Assembly: GCA_024691325.1 (NCBI GenBank)
Contig: JAILNR010000008.1
Span: 53,488 to 117,487, forward strand
From: Saccharofermentans sp.
Lineage (GTDB): Bacteria > Bacillota > Clostridia > Saccharofermentanales > Saccharofermentanaceae
Reading direction: 5' to 3'
Length of the DNA: 64,000 bases
The notes below the pieces were generated by a model. The model was not told the origin of the DNA and searched no databases. It saw only the letters and a list, made by a program, of their open reading frames with translations. The position numbers and the translations under genes are program-made. Shown here piece by piece: positions 1 through 8,382 of this stretch (within the stretch, counting starts at the first letter, position 1; every line of letters begins with the position of its first letter).

Positions 1-127
1 CTTCACCGGCACCTGCATCACCGCCGGCACCAGCATCACTACCTTGCGTTTTGTGACAGGCCGCAACGGGAGCTATGAATGATATAGCAGCAAGAACAGC
101 TACTGTTTTCTTTACAAAAGTCTTCAT
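1..127 (-). CDS. Lipoprotein, N-terminal fragment
   Basis: Only the first 42 codons lie in the window; the gene runs off the left edge. The reading frame opens with a basic N-terminus (MKTFVKKT), a hydrophobic stretch and a lipobox PVAAC, so the product is exported and lipid-anchored at the Cys. After the Cys comes a Gly/Ala/Asp-rich linker, as in extracellular solute-binding proteins. A GGAGGG ribosome site precedes the ATG by about nine bases. The binding domain is not visible, so no substrate can be named. It is divergent from the dehydrogenase gene that follows. Confidence 0.75.
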   Translation of the reverse strand, partial: MKTFVKKTVAVLAAISFIAPVAACHKTQGSDAGAGGDAGAGE

Positions 128-249
128 TGATACGATATTCCCTCCATTGACCGATTCTCAATTAACCAACAAATCATAGTATTAAATCAGAACTATTTTG
201 TGTGAAAATTGCGGTAGAATTAGCGTGACAAGTATCAGGAGGAAGAAAA

Positions 250-1200
250 ATGAAGATAGCGATAATGGATGGGTCAGCCGCTAATCCCGGCGACCTTAAC
301 TGGGAGCCTTTCGAGAGGTTTGGGGAAGTTACAGCCTATGACATTACTCCCCCGGAGTCGATCATCGCGCGTGCAAAGGGCATGGATGCGGTCATAACCA
401 ACAAGACTCCTTTTACAAGACAGATTCTGGACGAACTTCCTGATCTTAAGTACATAGGAGTTCTTGCAACAGGGTATAACGTTGTTGATCTTGAAGCATG
501 CAGGGACAAAGGAATTGCGGTAACAAATGTTCCCGAGTACGGTACATATGCCACGGCTCAGATGAGTATCGCTTTGCTTCTCGAGCTCGCCGATAAAGTG
601 GGCATGCATAACGAGTCTGTTAAGAAAGGCGACTGGATAAGATCCGAACAGTTCTGCTACTGGCTGTCTCCACTTACTGAACTTGCAGGAAAGAACATTG
701 CCGTAGTAGGTATGGGCAAGATAGGTTCCAGAGTTGCACTGATCGCTGAGGCTCTTGGGATGAATGTGCTTCCCGTCCCTCATACCATCAAGGACTCAAG
801 CAAGGAATACACCTTCGAGGATGCGGTAACAAAAGCTGATGTAATCTCGCTTCACTGCCCTCTTACACCTGAGACAAATAATCTCATCAACGAAAGCGTA
901 ATCTCAAAGCTTAAAGACGGTGTCATTATCATCAATGCCGCAAGAGGTCCGCTTGTTAACGAGACTGATATGGCAAACGCCCTTAAGTCCGGCAAGGTGG
1001 CAGGCTTCGGATGTGATGTGGTATCGGTGGAACCTATGAAAGAAGATAACCCGCTTCTTACAAGCCCGAATACGGTGATAACTCCGCATATAGCATGGGC
1101 GCCCCGCGAGACAAGACAGAGACTTATATATGCTGCGGCAGATAACCTTCGTAATTTCATCGACGGCAAAAGCGGATCTGATATCAACCAGGTAAACTGA
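250..1200 (+). CDS. D-2-hydroxyacid dehydrogenase, NAD-dependent
   Basis: A 316-residue cytosolic oxidoreductase of the D-isomer-specific 2-hydroxyacid dehydrogenase family (hydroxypyruvate reductase / D-lactate dehydrogenase type). The NAD-binding Rossmann motif GMGKIG is at residues 154-159. The catalytic triad reads Arg232 (in NAARGP), Glu261 (in SVEPM) and His280 (in ITPHIAWAP). Length and domain order are normal for the family. An AGGAGGAAG ribosome site lies just before the ATG. The gene stands alone between a divergent lipoprotein gene and a convergent membrane-protein gene. The substrate cannot be told from sequence; glycerate/hydroxypyruvate is a reasonable guess by overall resemblance. 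Confidence 0.88.
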   Translation: MKIAIMDGSAANPGDLNWEPFERFGEVTAYDITPPESIIARAKGMDAVITNKTPFTRQILDELPDLKYIGVLATGYNVVDLEACRDKGIAVTNVPEYGTYATAQMSIALLLELADKVGMHNESVKKGDWIRSEQFCYWLSPLTELAGKNIAVVGMGKIGSRVALIAEALGMNVLPVPHTIKDSSKEYTFEDAVTKADVISLHCPLTPETNNLINESVISKLKDGVIIINAARGPLVNETDMANALKSGKVAGFGCDVVSVEPMKEDNPLLTSPNTVITPHIAWAPRETRQRLIYAAADNLRNFIDGKSGSDINQVN

Positions 1201-1230
1201 TCCCGTATAAATTCCCCGTAAACTATTGAA

Positions 1231-1258
1231 GGCATCCCGATTTGTTGTTCGGGATGCC
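1231..1258. terminator. Stem-loop between convergent genes
   Basis: A perfect 10-bp stem (GGCATCCCGA / TCGGGATGCC) with an 8-base loop lies 30 bases after the dehydrogenase stop. There is no strong T-run, so termination may be weak. It sits between convergent transcription units. Confidence 0.6.
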
Positions 1259-1360
1259 CTCAACATGGAATAAGGGATAGATATAGAAAATTGTCTCAGT
1301 TAATATCGAAGTGCATCTTCGATAAGTGAATGATAACAAGTAAGCTATTAATAATCAACG

Positions 1361-1379
1361 GGAAAATTAACAATTTTCC
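1361..1379 (-). terminator. Short terminator-like hairpin after membrane protein gene
   Basis: An 8-bp A/T-rich stem (GGAAAATT / AATTTTCC) with a 3-base loop, 10 bases past the stop codon of the minus-strand membrane protein gene. A second 8-bp stem (1304-1311 with 1317-1324) follows. Neither has a clear T-tract. Confidence 0.4.
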
Positions 1380-1389
1380 TTAATCTGAA

Positions 1390-2040
1390 TCAGTCGTTTC
1401 TTATTATTGATTGAACAATAAAGCCTGCTATCGTCATGAAGATAATGATCTCGAGTGACATGCCGAGCGTAGCAACCTCGGTAGCAGATATACCTGAGAA
1501 CATTCCTGCAACAGGCTTAACGAGAACACCGGCAATTGAAGATCCTGCAAGAAGTCTTGCTCCCGCATATCCGACAATCCTCGCTCCGCACAGCGCAGTG
1601 AAAAATATCATCCAGCGTCTGCCGAACTGAACAGCCAGTACGCCAAGGCCAAGTCCGATAAGAAGACCGAAGCCCCATCCGATGATCTGTGATGAGAATC
1701 CGTCACCCATATACACTTCAACAACTCTTCCGAGCATAAGTGCGCCACCGACACCGGCAACAATCGCACCCCAGATCTGGTAAAGTGCAAAACCCAAACC
1801 GGCTGCAGCGAAAACAAAAATAAACACTACGAAAGATTTACCGGCACCTCCGTCCATATCTCTAAAGATACCGTCTCCGACATTGTCGGCAAGCGCACCC
1901 TTAAAGAGCATGTTGGCAAGGCAGTATCCGCCTGCGGCACTCATAATGATGACGGCGTAACGATAGATGTTGATTCCTGCACAGGCAACAATAAGTCCGC
2001 CTATCAGCATAAGGAATAAAGCAACTTCATCCATTCCCAT
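1390..2040 (-). CDS. Polytopic membrane protein, DUF4203-like
   Basis: A 216-residue, Gly/Ala-rich integral membrane protein with about seven hydrophobic helices separated by short loops. The composition and the many small-residue helices resemble the DUF4203/TMEM198 type, but no catalytic or transport motif is visible, so no function is assigned. The gene overlaps the end of the upstream tRNA-dihydrouridine synthase gene by 14 bases. A second ATG at 2034 forms an ATGGATGA overlap with that gene's stop and is an alternative start. The overlap implies cotranscription with, and translational coupling to, the dihydrouridine synthase. Confidence 0.6.
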   Translation of the reverse strand: MGMDEVALFLMLIGGLIVACAGINIYRYAVIIMSAAGGYCLANMLFKGALADNVGDGIFRDMDGGAGKSFVVFIFVFAAAGLGFALYQIWGAIVAGVGGALMLGRVVEVYMGDGFSSQIIGWGFGLLIGLGLGVLAVQFGRRWMIFFTALCGARIVGYAGARLLAGSSIAGVLVKPVAGMFSGISATEVATLGMSLEIIIFMTIAGFIVQSIIRND

Positions 2041-3052
2041 TTTCTTCTTTCAGACAGTCATCAAGGATCTGTCTAACCTCCATCTTGGTACTTGCACGGC
2101 AAAGAGCAACCTTAACTTTGGCGGCTCCGGGAAACCCCTTGATGTATTGAGGCATAACACTTCTCATCTCTGTAACGGCGAGCTTCTCGCCTACTTCCCT
2201 TGTCCTGCCCTCAAGTTCAGTTATCAGCATATCACATTTTTCTGACAATGTAGGCATTTTATTGTCATTTTCTTTTCCACTCAAACAATTCTTTACTTCA
2301 GTAAATATCCACGGGTTACCGCAGGCTGCTCTTCCTATCATGAGGCCGTCCGCTCCCGTCGCCTCGAGAATAGCTTTGGCGGAACTTCCGTCCTTAACAT
2401 CGCCGTTTGCAAAGAAGTACACGCCGCTTTTACTCACCGCTTCCCTCATCAGCCTTATCTGCTCCCAATCGGCCTTGCCCGTGTACATCTGCTTCGCTGT
2501 CCTTCCGTGAACGCAAACAGCTTCAGCACCGCTCTCGACGAGAACACGTGCGAACTCGGGACCATTCAATGTCAGCTCAGTAAACCCCGTGCGGGTTTTT
2601 ACCGTGAGCACTTTCCCGAGTGATTCCGCAGTCTCGCGTGCCTTCTTCACGATCTTTCCTGCAAGGACAGGATCTTTCATAAGTGCGCTTCCCGCTCCGG
2701 TCTTTACCACCTTCGGAACCGGGCACCCCATGTTGATATCGAAGATGTCCACAGGAGCAAGACGCGGGTCATCACAGATGATCTTCATCGCCTCTGCAAA
2801 GTCATCCGGAGTATTTCCGAAAAGCTGTATAGCGGTGACACCTTCTGCCGCGGGGTCTATCGTCATAAAGCGGTAGCTTTTCGCGATGCCGTTCATAACG
2901 ATCGAACGCGCGCTCGTAAGTTCGGTGGGAGCGTAATCAGAACCCAGTGAATGACAGATGCCTCTGAAGGACACGCTCGAGAACCCCGCCATCGGCGAGA
3001 GTGCAACCAGCGGCCTTTTTGTGTCAAATAAATCCGAAAAAGCGTGTTTCAT
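2027..3052 (-). CDS. tRNA-dihydrouridine synthase
   Basis: A 341-residue flavoenzyme of the Dus family that reduces uridine to dihydrouridine in the D-loop of tRNA. The FMN-binding N-terminal motif SPMAG is present, followed by the active-site Cys in NMGCPVPK, the KTRTGF strand, the VHGRTA.QMYTG loop, ANGDV, and the C-terminal phosphate-binding MIGRAACGNPW. These occur in the order expected of DusB-like enzymes and the length is normal. The start overlaps the end of the upstream PAP2 gene by 29 bases, and the end overlaps the membrane protein gene, so the three form one minus-strand operon. Which DusA/B/C-type position is modified is not decidable here. Confidence 0.92.
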   Translation of the reverse strand: MKHAFSDLFDTKRPLVALSPMAGFSSVSFRGICHSLGSDYAPTELTSARSIVMNGIAKSYRFMTIDPAAEGVTAIQLFGNTPDDFAEAMKIICDDPRLAPVDIFDINMGCPVPKVVKTGAGSALMKDPVLAGKIVKKARETAESLGKVLTVKTRTGFTELTLNGPEFARVLVESGAEAVCVHGRTAKQMYTGKADWEQIRLMREAVSKSGVYFFANGDVKDGSSAKAILEATGADGLMIGRAACGNPWIFTEVKNCLSGKENDNKMPTLSEKCDMLITELEGRTREVGEKLAVTEMRSVMPQYIKGFPGAAKVKVALCRASTKMEVRQILDDCLKEENGNG

Positions 3053-3632
3053 ATGCCTTTATTGCAAGAAATCCGAGTCCGGTTCCAAGCACTATGGAAA
3101 AGAAAACATCAGTAAAGAAATGCACGCGGAGGTAGAGCCTCGAGAGTGCGATAAGGCCGGCATAAACGAGTGCCGCCATGCCAACGTTATGATTCAGATA
3201 CAAAAGAACCGTTGCCGCAGCAAACGAGCTTAAGGTATGCCCTGAAGGGAACGAGTAATCCCACGGCTGCTTTATCAGGAGCTTATAGTTCTTGTGGAAG
3301 AACGGACGGTTTCTCCTGACGAGATTCTTGATAAAGATATTTCCGATCATTATGCAAAGAAGCAGTGCTATAAGCATGATAAGACCGACCTGATGGCGGA
3401 AGGCATTGTCCTGAACCATGAGACACAGTGCGAGGAAGATCCAGATAAGACCCAAGTTTCCCGTACTGGTTACGGTAACCATCAGCTGATCCATGAACGG
3501 CGAATAAAGATAGTCGTGCAGCCTCTTCAAATTACGTAATTCGAAGTTGCAAAAACGGCCGACCTGCTTGTCAGTCTCGTTCTCGATCTGTCTTGCGATC
3601 TGCTGCCCCTGATCTATTATTATTCTTTTCAT
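3024..3632 (-). CDS. PAP2-family membrane phosphatase
   Basis: A PAP2-type lipid or undecaprenyl-pyrophosphate phosphatase, 202 residues when started at MKRIIID. The three signature motifs are present in order: KNLVRRNRPF (C1), PSGHTLSS (C2) and SRLYLRVHFFTD (C3, with the catalytic His). About five transmembrane helices surround them, as in the family. An upstream in-frame start would add 17 residues of poor quality. The chosen ATG is preceded not by a ribosome site but by an extended -10 element ending 7 bases before it, suggesting a leaderless mRNA. It is the first gene of the operon with the dihydrouridine synthase. Confidence 0.88.
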   Translation of the reverse strand: MKRIIIDQGQQIARQIENETDKQVGRFCNFELRNLKRLHDYLYSPFMDQLMVTVTSTGNLGLIWIFLALCLMVQDNAFRHQVGLIMLIALLLCIMIGNIFIKNLVRRNRPFFHKNYKLLIKQPWDYSFPSGHTLSSFAAATVLLYLNHNVGMAALVYAGLIALSRLYLRVHFFTDVFFSIVLGTGLGFLAIKAYETRFFGFI

Positions 3633-3639
3633 ACGACAA

Positions 3640-3648
3640 ATTCTAACA
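3640..3648 (-). promoter_or_regulatory. Extended -10 promoter at PAP2 start
   Basis: TGTTAGAAT on the minus strand (TG-N-TAGAAT) ends 7 bases before the ATG at 3632. A start point about 7 bases downstream would fall on the start codon itself. Confidence 0.55.
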
Positions 3649-3690
3649 CAAGGCAGGCCGGCGGGAGCGGTTTTTTTATTCAAATATCAG

Positions 3691-3718
3691 TTGTAAAATT
3701 TACTCGCGTGCGTAAAAT
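3691..3718 (+). promoter_or_regulatory. Sigma-A type promoter of G3E GTPase pair
   Basis: TTGTAA, a 16-base spacer and TAAAAT, 30 bases before the ATG of the first GTPase. An AAGGGAG ribosome site lies between. Confidence 0.5.
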
Positions 3719-3748
3719 AAAGGGCGAGAGAAAACAAGGGAGTATTGT

Positions 3749-4696
3749 ATGGAAGATTGTCTCGTATATTTTTTCACAGGATTTCTGGACGCAGGTAAGA
3801 CCACCACAATTGGTGAGTGGGCTAATAATGATGCCTTCAGAGGAAGGAAGATCGTCATCCTCGTAACAGAAGAAGGTGAGGTCGAGTACGACGACCTGGA
3901 CTTCCCTGACACAAAACCCGTTATCATCTCGAAGGAACTGTCCGAGATCAACAAGGAACTGATGTTTGACATCGAGCTTACACATAAGCCTGATGTCCTG
4001 TTCATCGAGTGGAATGGTTCGGTATCACCCGGTAAGTTCTTCGACGAGGTCGATGTTCCTGAAAGATGGGCACTCGCAGCCGCAGTCGTTGTTAATAACG
4101 CTGTCACCTATAACGAGTACTATAAGAACATGCAGACATTCTTTGCAGACTACTACCGCTTCTGCGATACGGCAGTCTTCAACAGAGTCGATCCTGAAGT
4201 TAATAACATCCCCAAGCTCAGAGGTTCGGTTAAGTCGGTTAACCCCGGAATCAATCTTACGTTCCTTGATAAGGAAGGAAACATGCTCGATATCGGCAAT
4301 TACCTGCCTTACGACTTGAGCAAGGATGTCTGTGAGATCGTTCCTGATGACTTCGGTCTTTTCTGGACCGACGCTCTCGACAACGTCGCAAGATATAACG
4401 GAAAGAAGATAAAGATCACAGGCCAGGCTATGGTCTATAGAGAGTTCAAGGGCAAGGCATTTGCAATCCAGAGGCAGGCATACACATGCTGCTCCGCCGA
4501 TATCGGTCAGATCACACTGCTTTGTTTTTACGATGTTAAGCCGAACTTCCCCGTAGGTCAGTGGCTTAATGTTACGGGTACCGTAAGGTACTTCCAGGAT
4601 CAGCAGAACGGTCAGACATTCGATGTCCCATGTCTTCAGGTCGAGGAATATGCAATCACAAGCAAGCCCGAGAACGAGATCATTTATTTCAGCTGA
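3749..4696 (+). CDS. G3E-type GTPase fused to DUF1980-like domain
   Basis: A 315-residue protein whose N-terminal half is a CobW/COG0523-type GTPase and whose C-terminal third resembles the DUF1980/TIGR03943 (YcgQ) domain. P-loop: GFLDAGKTT (residues 11-19; families usually have GFLGAGKTT). The base-specificity motif is NRVD (145-148). The G3E metal-binding motif CxCC is absent. The C-terminal region carries YTCCSADIG near residue 248, resembling the CCAAD signature of DUF1980. G3E GTPases act in Zn, Co or Ni handling, and DUF1980 proteins in Firmicutes often neighbour them, so a metal-homeostasis role is inferred. The next gene, 23 bases on, is a canonical G3E GTPase. Confidence 0.75.
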   Translation: MEDCLVYFFTGFLDAGKTTTIGEWANNDAFRGRKIVILVTEEGEVEYDDLDFPDTKPVIISKELSEINKELMFDIELTHKPDVLFIEWNGSVSPGKFFDEVDVPERWALAAAVVVNNAVTYNEYYKNMQTFFADYYRFCDTAVFNRVDPEVNNIPKLRGSVKSVNPGINLTFLDKEGNMLDIGNYLPYDLSKDVCEIVPDDFGLFWTDALDNVARYNGKKIKITGQAMVYREFKGKAFAIQRQAYTCCSADIGQITLLCFYDVKPNFPVGQWLNVTGTVRYFQDQQNGQTFDVPCLQVEEYAITSKPENEIIYFS

Positions 4697-4719
4697 TAAA
4701 TTAGAAAGAAGGTAAATAT

Positions 4720-5856
4720 ATGGCAACAAAGGTAGATGTATTCTCAGGATTCCTGGGAGCAGGTAAAACAACTCTTATCAAGAAACTCGTAGCGGACGGA
4801 TACGACAAGCAGAAGATCGTTCTTATCGAGAATGAGTTCGGTGAGATCGGTATCGACGGCGGATTCCTGAAGGAAGCCGGCATCGAGATAACTGAAATGA
4901 ACTCAGGCTGTATCTGCTGCTCGCTCGTAGGTGACTTCGGAACTGCACTTCAGGATGTTATCGAGCGTTTCCATCCCGACCGCATCGTTATCGAGCCTTC
5001 AGGCGTAGGCAAGCTTTCCGATGTAGTTGCTGCAGTTAAGAGAGTCGAGGGCACCGAGATCTGCGGTACGGTCACCGTCATTGATGCAAGCAAGTGCAAG
5101 GTATATCTTAAGAACTTCGCTGAATTCTATGAGAACCAGATCAAGTACGCAGGTACCATCATTCTCTCAAGAACAAGCGACATCAAGCAGGAGAAACTCG
5201 ATAAGGCAGTTGAACTTATAAGACAGATCAATGATCACTCCCAGATCATCACAACACCCTGGGAACAGCTTTCAGGAGAGCAGATCCTTAAGGCTATCGA
5301 GGAGCCTCTTACCGCAGCTGATATGGCGGCCGCTTTGCTTGAGGCTGAAGAGCATGAGAAGGAACACGCACATCATCATCACGATCACGATCACGACCAC
5401 GAACATGAGCATGAGCATCATCATCACGACGAGCACGACCATGATCACGACCATGATCACGAGCACGAACATCACCATCATGATCACGATGAGCACGACC
5501 ATGACCATGAGGATCACAGCCACTGCGATCACGAACACGGTGTATGTCACTGCGGCGAAGATCATCACCATCATCATGCTGACGAGGTCTTCGATTCGAT
5601 CGGTCTCGAGACATCCAGAAAGTACACCAGGGAAGTTATCGAGGCAGCTCTTACCGAGCTTGATGAGAATTCCAAGTTCGGCATCATTCTCCGTGCTAAG
5701 GGTATCGTAGCAGGAGAAGACGGTCAGTGGATCCACTTCGATTATGTTCCGGGCGAAGTATCCGTAAGAACAGGTGCATCCGATGTAACAGGAAAGATCT
5801 GCGTAATCGGTTCTGAAGTAAAGAAGGATGCTGTCAAAGCTCTGTTCGGAATCTGA
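4720..5856 (+). CDS. G3E-family metal GTPase with long His-rich loop
   Basis: A 378-residue CobW/COG0523 GTPase. P-loop GFLGAGKTT (8-16), the metal-binding GCICC motif (63-67), EPSGVG as Walker B, and SRTSD where an NKxD motif would be expected. Residues about 211-287 are a low-complexity run of His with Asp and Glu (HDHDHEHE type), a likely buffer for Zn or Ni. A folded C-terminal domain follows. Such proteins insert or deliver metal to enzymes under limitation. An AAGAAGG ribosome site precedes the ATG, and the gene is cotranscribed with the preceding fused GTPase. The metal cannot be inferred from sequence; the promoter shows no Zur-type palindrome that I can recognise. Confidence 0.88.
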   Translation: MATKVDVFSGFLGAGKTTLIKKLVADGYDKQKIVLIENEFGEIGIDGGFLKEAGIEITEMNSGCICCSLVGDFGTALQDVIERFHPDRIVIEPSGVGKLSDVVAAVKRVEGTEICGTVTVIDASKCKVYLKNFAEFYENQIKYAGTIILSRTSDIKQEKLDKAVELIRQINDHSQIITTPWEQLSGEQILKAIEEPLTAADMAAALLEAEEHEKEHAHHHHDHDHDHEHEHEHHHHDEHDHDHDHDHEHEHHHHDHDEHDHDHEDHSHCDHEHGVCHCGEDHHHHHADEVFDSIGLETSRKYTREVIEAALTELDENSKFGIILRAKGIVAGEDGQWIHFDYVPGEVSVRTGASDVTGKICVIGSEVKKDAVKALFGI

Positions 5857-5858
5857 TA

Positions 5859-5867
5859 TGTTAGAAT
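5859..5867 (+). promoter_or_regulatory. Extended -10 promoter before ALS-like gene
   Basis: TGTTAGAAT lies just after the GTPase stop codon and ends 10 bases before the next ATG, which predicts a leader of only a few bases. Confidence 0.5.
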
Positions 5868-5877
5868 AATCAGGTAT

Positions 5878-7563
5878 ATGAAAGCTTCTGATTATATAGT
5901 CGAATTTCTTATTGATAAGAAGATTACCGATGTCTTCGGGTATCCCGGAGGCATGGTAACTCATCTTATGGATTCTTTAAGTAAGTATCCGGTCAACTCG
6001 CATATCACCTATAACGAACAGGGTGCGGCATTCGCAGCCTGCGGATATGCGCAGACAACTGGCAAAGTCGGTGTCGCTTATGCAACGAGCGGCCCGGGTG
6101 CAACCAATCTCATTACGGGAATCTGCAACGCATACTTCGATTCCATTCCGACTGTATTCATAACAGGACAGGTCAACAGCTTCGAGAGCAAAGGTGACTT
6201 AGGTGTCCGCCAGAGAGGCTTTCAGGAGACAGATATTGTTTCCATCGTTAAACCCACTACGAAATATGCAGCAAAGGTCGAGAGTGCCGAACGCTTAAGA
6301 TGGCACCTCGAGCATGCTTTCTATGTCGCAAACGAGGGCCGCAAGGGACCTGTGCTCCTTGACATTCCGATGGACATCTTCAGAGCACAGATAGAACCCG
6401 GTGCACTTGAGGGTTTTGCCCCCGATGCGAAAAGCTATACCGCAGACTTAAGCAGGATTGCAGATCTTATAGGCGGAGCTTCCCACCCCGTTATACTTGC
6501 CGGTTCCGGCATCAAGACATCCGGAGCAAGCAAACTATTTAACGAAGTGGTAAAGCATCTTAATATACCGGTCGTTACCACGATGCTGTCTGTCGATCTG
6601 TGCAAATACTCTTACGGATTCATAGGAGCATACGGCTCGAGAACGGCCAACTTCATCGTCGCGAAGAGTGATCTTGTTATCTGTCTCGGTGCAAGACTCG
6701 ATGTCCGTCAGATAGGCGCCAACAGGCAGAGGTTTGCCCCTGACGCGAAGATCATAAGAGTTGAGATCGATGAGGGAGAATTAAGCCTCAAAGCTCACGA
6801 AGATGAACTCGCAATACACGCGGACGTTAAGGATGTATTAGACTACCTTCTTACTGTCCCTCCTTTTACCAACACGGGATGGCTAAGCGTCTGCGACAGG
6901 ATACGGGATGAATTGAAAGCAATCGACGGAAGACTTCCCAACACCTTCGTAAGCAGGATAAGTGAATACATCCCTAAGTCTTCCATTATCACCACCGACG
7001 TCGGACAGAATCAGGTATGGGTCGCTCAGTCTTTTGATGTTAAAGAAGACCAGAGGATCTTCTTCTCCGGCGGACACGGTGCTATGGGTTATTCCCTCCC
7101 CGCTGCAATCGGATGTTCCATCGCTTCAGGAAGCGATGTATATGCCTTCATGGGTGACGGCGGAATCCAGATGAACATCCAGGAGCTCCAGGTGATCGCA
7201 AGAGAGAATCTTCCCGTTAAGATCATCCTGTTTAACAACAATGCTCTTGGTATGATACGTCACTTCCAGGAGATGTACTTCAACGACAACTACACCCAGA
7301 CTATTCCCGAGGGCGGATTTACAAATCCCGACTTCGGAGCCGTGGCAAAAGCATACGGCATTCCCTATAAAGAAGTAACTACACTTGATGATATTAATGA
7401 GAAGCTTTTCGAGAAGGGTGCGCAGTTTATCGAAGTCAAGATAAGCGAGCCCACTTATGTCTTCCCCAAGCTCGAATTCGGCAAGCCTAATCAGGATCAG
7501 GAGCCGCTGTTAGAACGCGATCTTTACGACAAAATTATGTCTCTTGATGAGACCTGCCTATAA
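5878..7563 (+). CDS. Acetolactate-synthase-like ThDP enzyme
   Basis: A 561-residue thiamine-diphosphate enzyme of the acetohydroxyacid-synthase large-subunit family. The cofactor-activating Glu is E47 in YNEQGAAFAA. GVRQRGFQETDIV corresponds to the substrate/FAD loop, and the ThDP-Mg motif GDGGIQMN...NNN is near residue 425. All three domains are present and the length is normal. No small regulatory subunit (ilvN) or other branched-chain gene is adjacent, so it may be a catabolic or specialised ThDP enzyme rather than the biosynthetic one. The start has only a weak AGG and a -10 element 10 bases upstream, so the leader is very short. Confidence 0.8.
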   Translation: MKASDYIVEFLIDKKITDVFGYPGGMVTHLMDSLSKYPVNSHITYNEQGAAFAACGYAQTTGKVGVAYATSGPGATNLITGICNAYFDSIPTVFITGQVNSFESKGDLGVRQRGFQETDIVSIVKPTTKYAAKVESAERLRWHLEHAFYVANEGRKGPVLLDIPMDIFRAQIEPGALEGFAPDAKSYTADLSRIADLIGGASHPVILAGSGIKTSGASKLFNEVVKHLNIPVVTTMLSVDLCKYSYGFIGAYGSRTANFIVAKSDLVICLGARLDVRQIGANRQRFAPDAKIIRVEIDEGELSLKAHEDELAIHADVKDVLDYLLTVPPFTNTGWLSVCDRIRDELKAIDGRLPNTFVSRISEYIPKSSIITTDVGQNQVWVAQSFDVKEDQRIFFSGGHGAMGYSLPAAIGCSIASGSDVYAFMGDGGIQMNIQELQVIARENLPVKIILFNNNALGMIRHFQEMYFNDNYTQTIPEGGFTNPDFGAVAKAYGIPYKEVTTLDDINEKLFEKGAQFIEVKISEPTYVFPKLEFGKPNQDQEPLLERDLYDKIMSLDETCL

Positions 7564-7592
7564 TTTGCCACAAACAAATTCTATTATTGCCC

Positions 7593-7598
7593 TATAAT
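7593..7598 (+). promoter_or_regulatory. -10 element before lipoprotein pair
   Basis: A perfect TATAAT lies 43 bases before the ATG of the first lipoprotein. No convincing -35 hexamer stands at 16-18 bases. Confidence 0.35.
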
Positions 7599-7641
7599 CT
7601 ACCCGTTGAAAAAATATGGAATTAATACGACGAGGTAAATT

Positions 7642-8367
7642 ATGAAAAAATCCAAGATTATTCTGTCATCTGCAGTTGCAGCAGCACTTATGGTTTCTGC
7701 TTGCGGCAAGACAGCTGACAATTCAGAACAGACACAGTCACAGCCTTCCGAAATGGTTGTTCAAACAGAGTCTTCGGCTACCAGCGATACATCCGCTGAG
7801 CAGGCGGCTGACTCAAGTGCAGCTGCTTCGGATACGGCAGATTCGTCTGCATTCTTTTCAAACTATGCAGGCACATATACATCAGGTGTTGCCACAGGTG
7901 ACATCACAATCAACCCTGACGGAACTTTTGATTACATCGCAATTGACGGTGCAGCAGGCACAAAGTATATCTGCAGTGCTCACGGTACTTTCGGCGATTT
8001 GATCCAGGAAGATGAGAATACGTTCAAACTCGAGGTAACAGGTATGACCTATGACCACGAGACAGGCGATACATGGGACGAGACAACTGATGACGGCAAC
8101 CAGATTCACTATGAGGCGTTCGAATCCGGTGACATCATGGTTCACGATTGCATCACATTCTATCTTGCAGGTATCGAGACAGCTAACCTTCCTGACGATT
8201 ACATCAACACTTATGCAGATGTATATTCTGTTGATTACTCAGAAGTTCCTGCCGAGTTCCCTGTATCAGGTCTCTACAACGGCATGGGCGATGCTTCCTA
8301 TGTATTTAGCGATACAGCAAACGAAGCAGCTGAAACTTCGGAGTCAGTTGAAGAAACAGCACAGTAA
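7642..8367 (+). CDS. Secreted lipoprotein, tandem copy 1
   Basis: A 241-residue lipoprotein: MKKSKIIL start, hydrophobic core and lipobox MVSAC (Cys21). A Ser/Ala/Thr/Gln-rich linker of about 55 residues leads to a single beta-rich domain beginning FFSNYAGTY. That domain has the pattern ITINPDGTFDY...CSAHGTFG...Y.....TW, which is shared with the next gene. I recognise no named family. The GTY..G..TINPDGTF pattern resembles small lipocalin-like or META-like ligand-binding domains, but that is only a fold guess. A GAGGT ribosome site precedes it. The tandem paralogue starts 15 bases after the stop. Confidence 0.7.
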   Translation: MKKSKIILSSAVAAALMVSACGKTADNSEQTQSQPSEMVVQTESSATSDTSAEQAADSSAAASDTADSSAFFSNYAGTYTSGVATGDITINPDGTFDYIAIDGAAGTKYICSAHGTFGDLIQEDENTFKLEVTGMTYDHETGDTWDETTDDGNQIHYEAFESGDIMVHDCITFYLAGIETANLPDDYINTYADVYSVDYSEVPAEFPVSGLYNGMGDASYVFSDTANEAAETSESVEETAQ

Positions 8368-8382
8368 TAACGGAGAATTTAA

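Noticed and set aside
5360..5580. Possible DNA tandem repeat (CATCAC/GATCAC)
   Set aside because: The repeat is explained by the His/Asp/Glu-rich protein segment and stays in frame; no reason to treat it as an independent element.
5231..5964. Open frames rich in Ile/Thr/Met or Val/Met over the His-repeat region on both strands
   Set aside because: They are frame-shifted readings of the CAC/GAC repeats of the His-rich GTPase gene.
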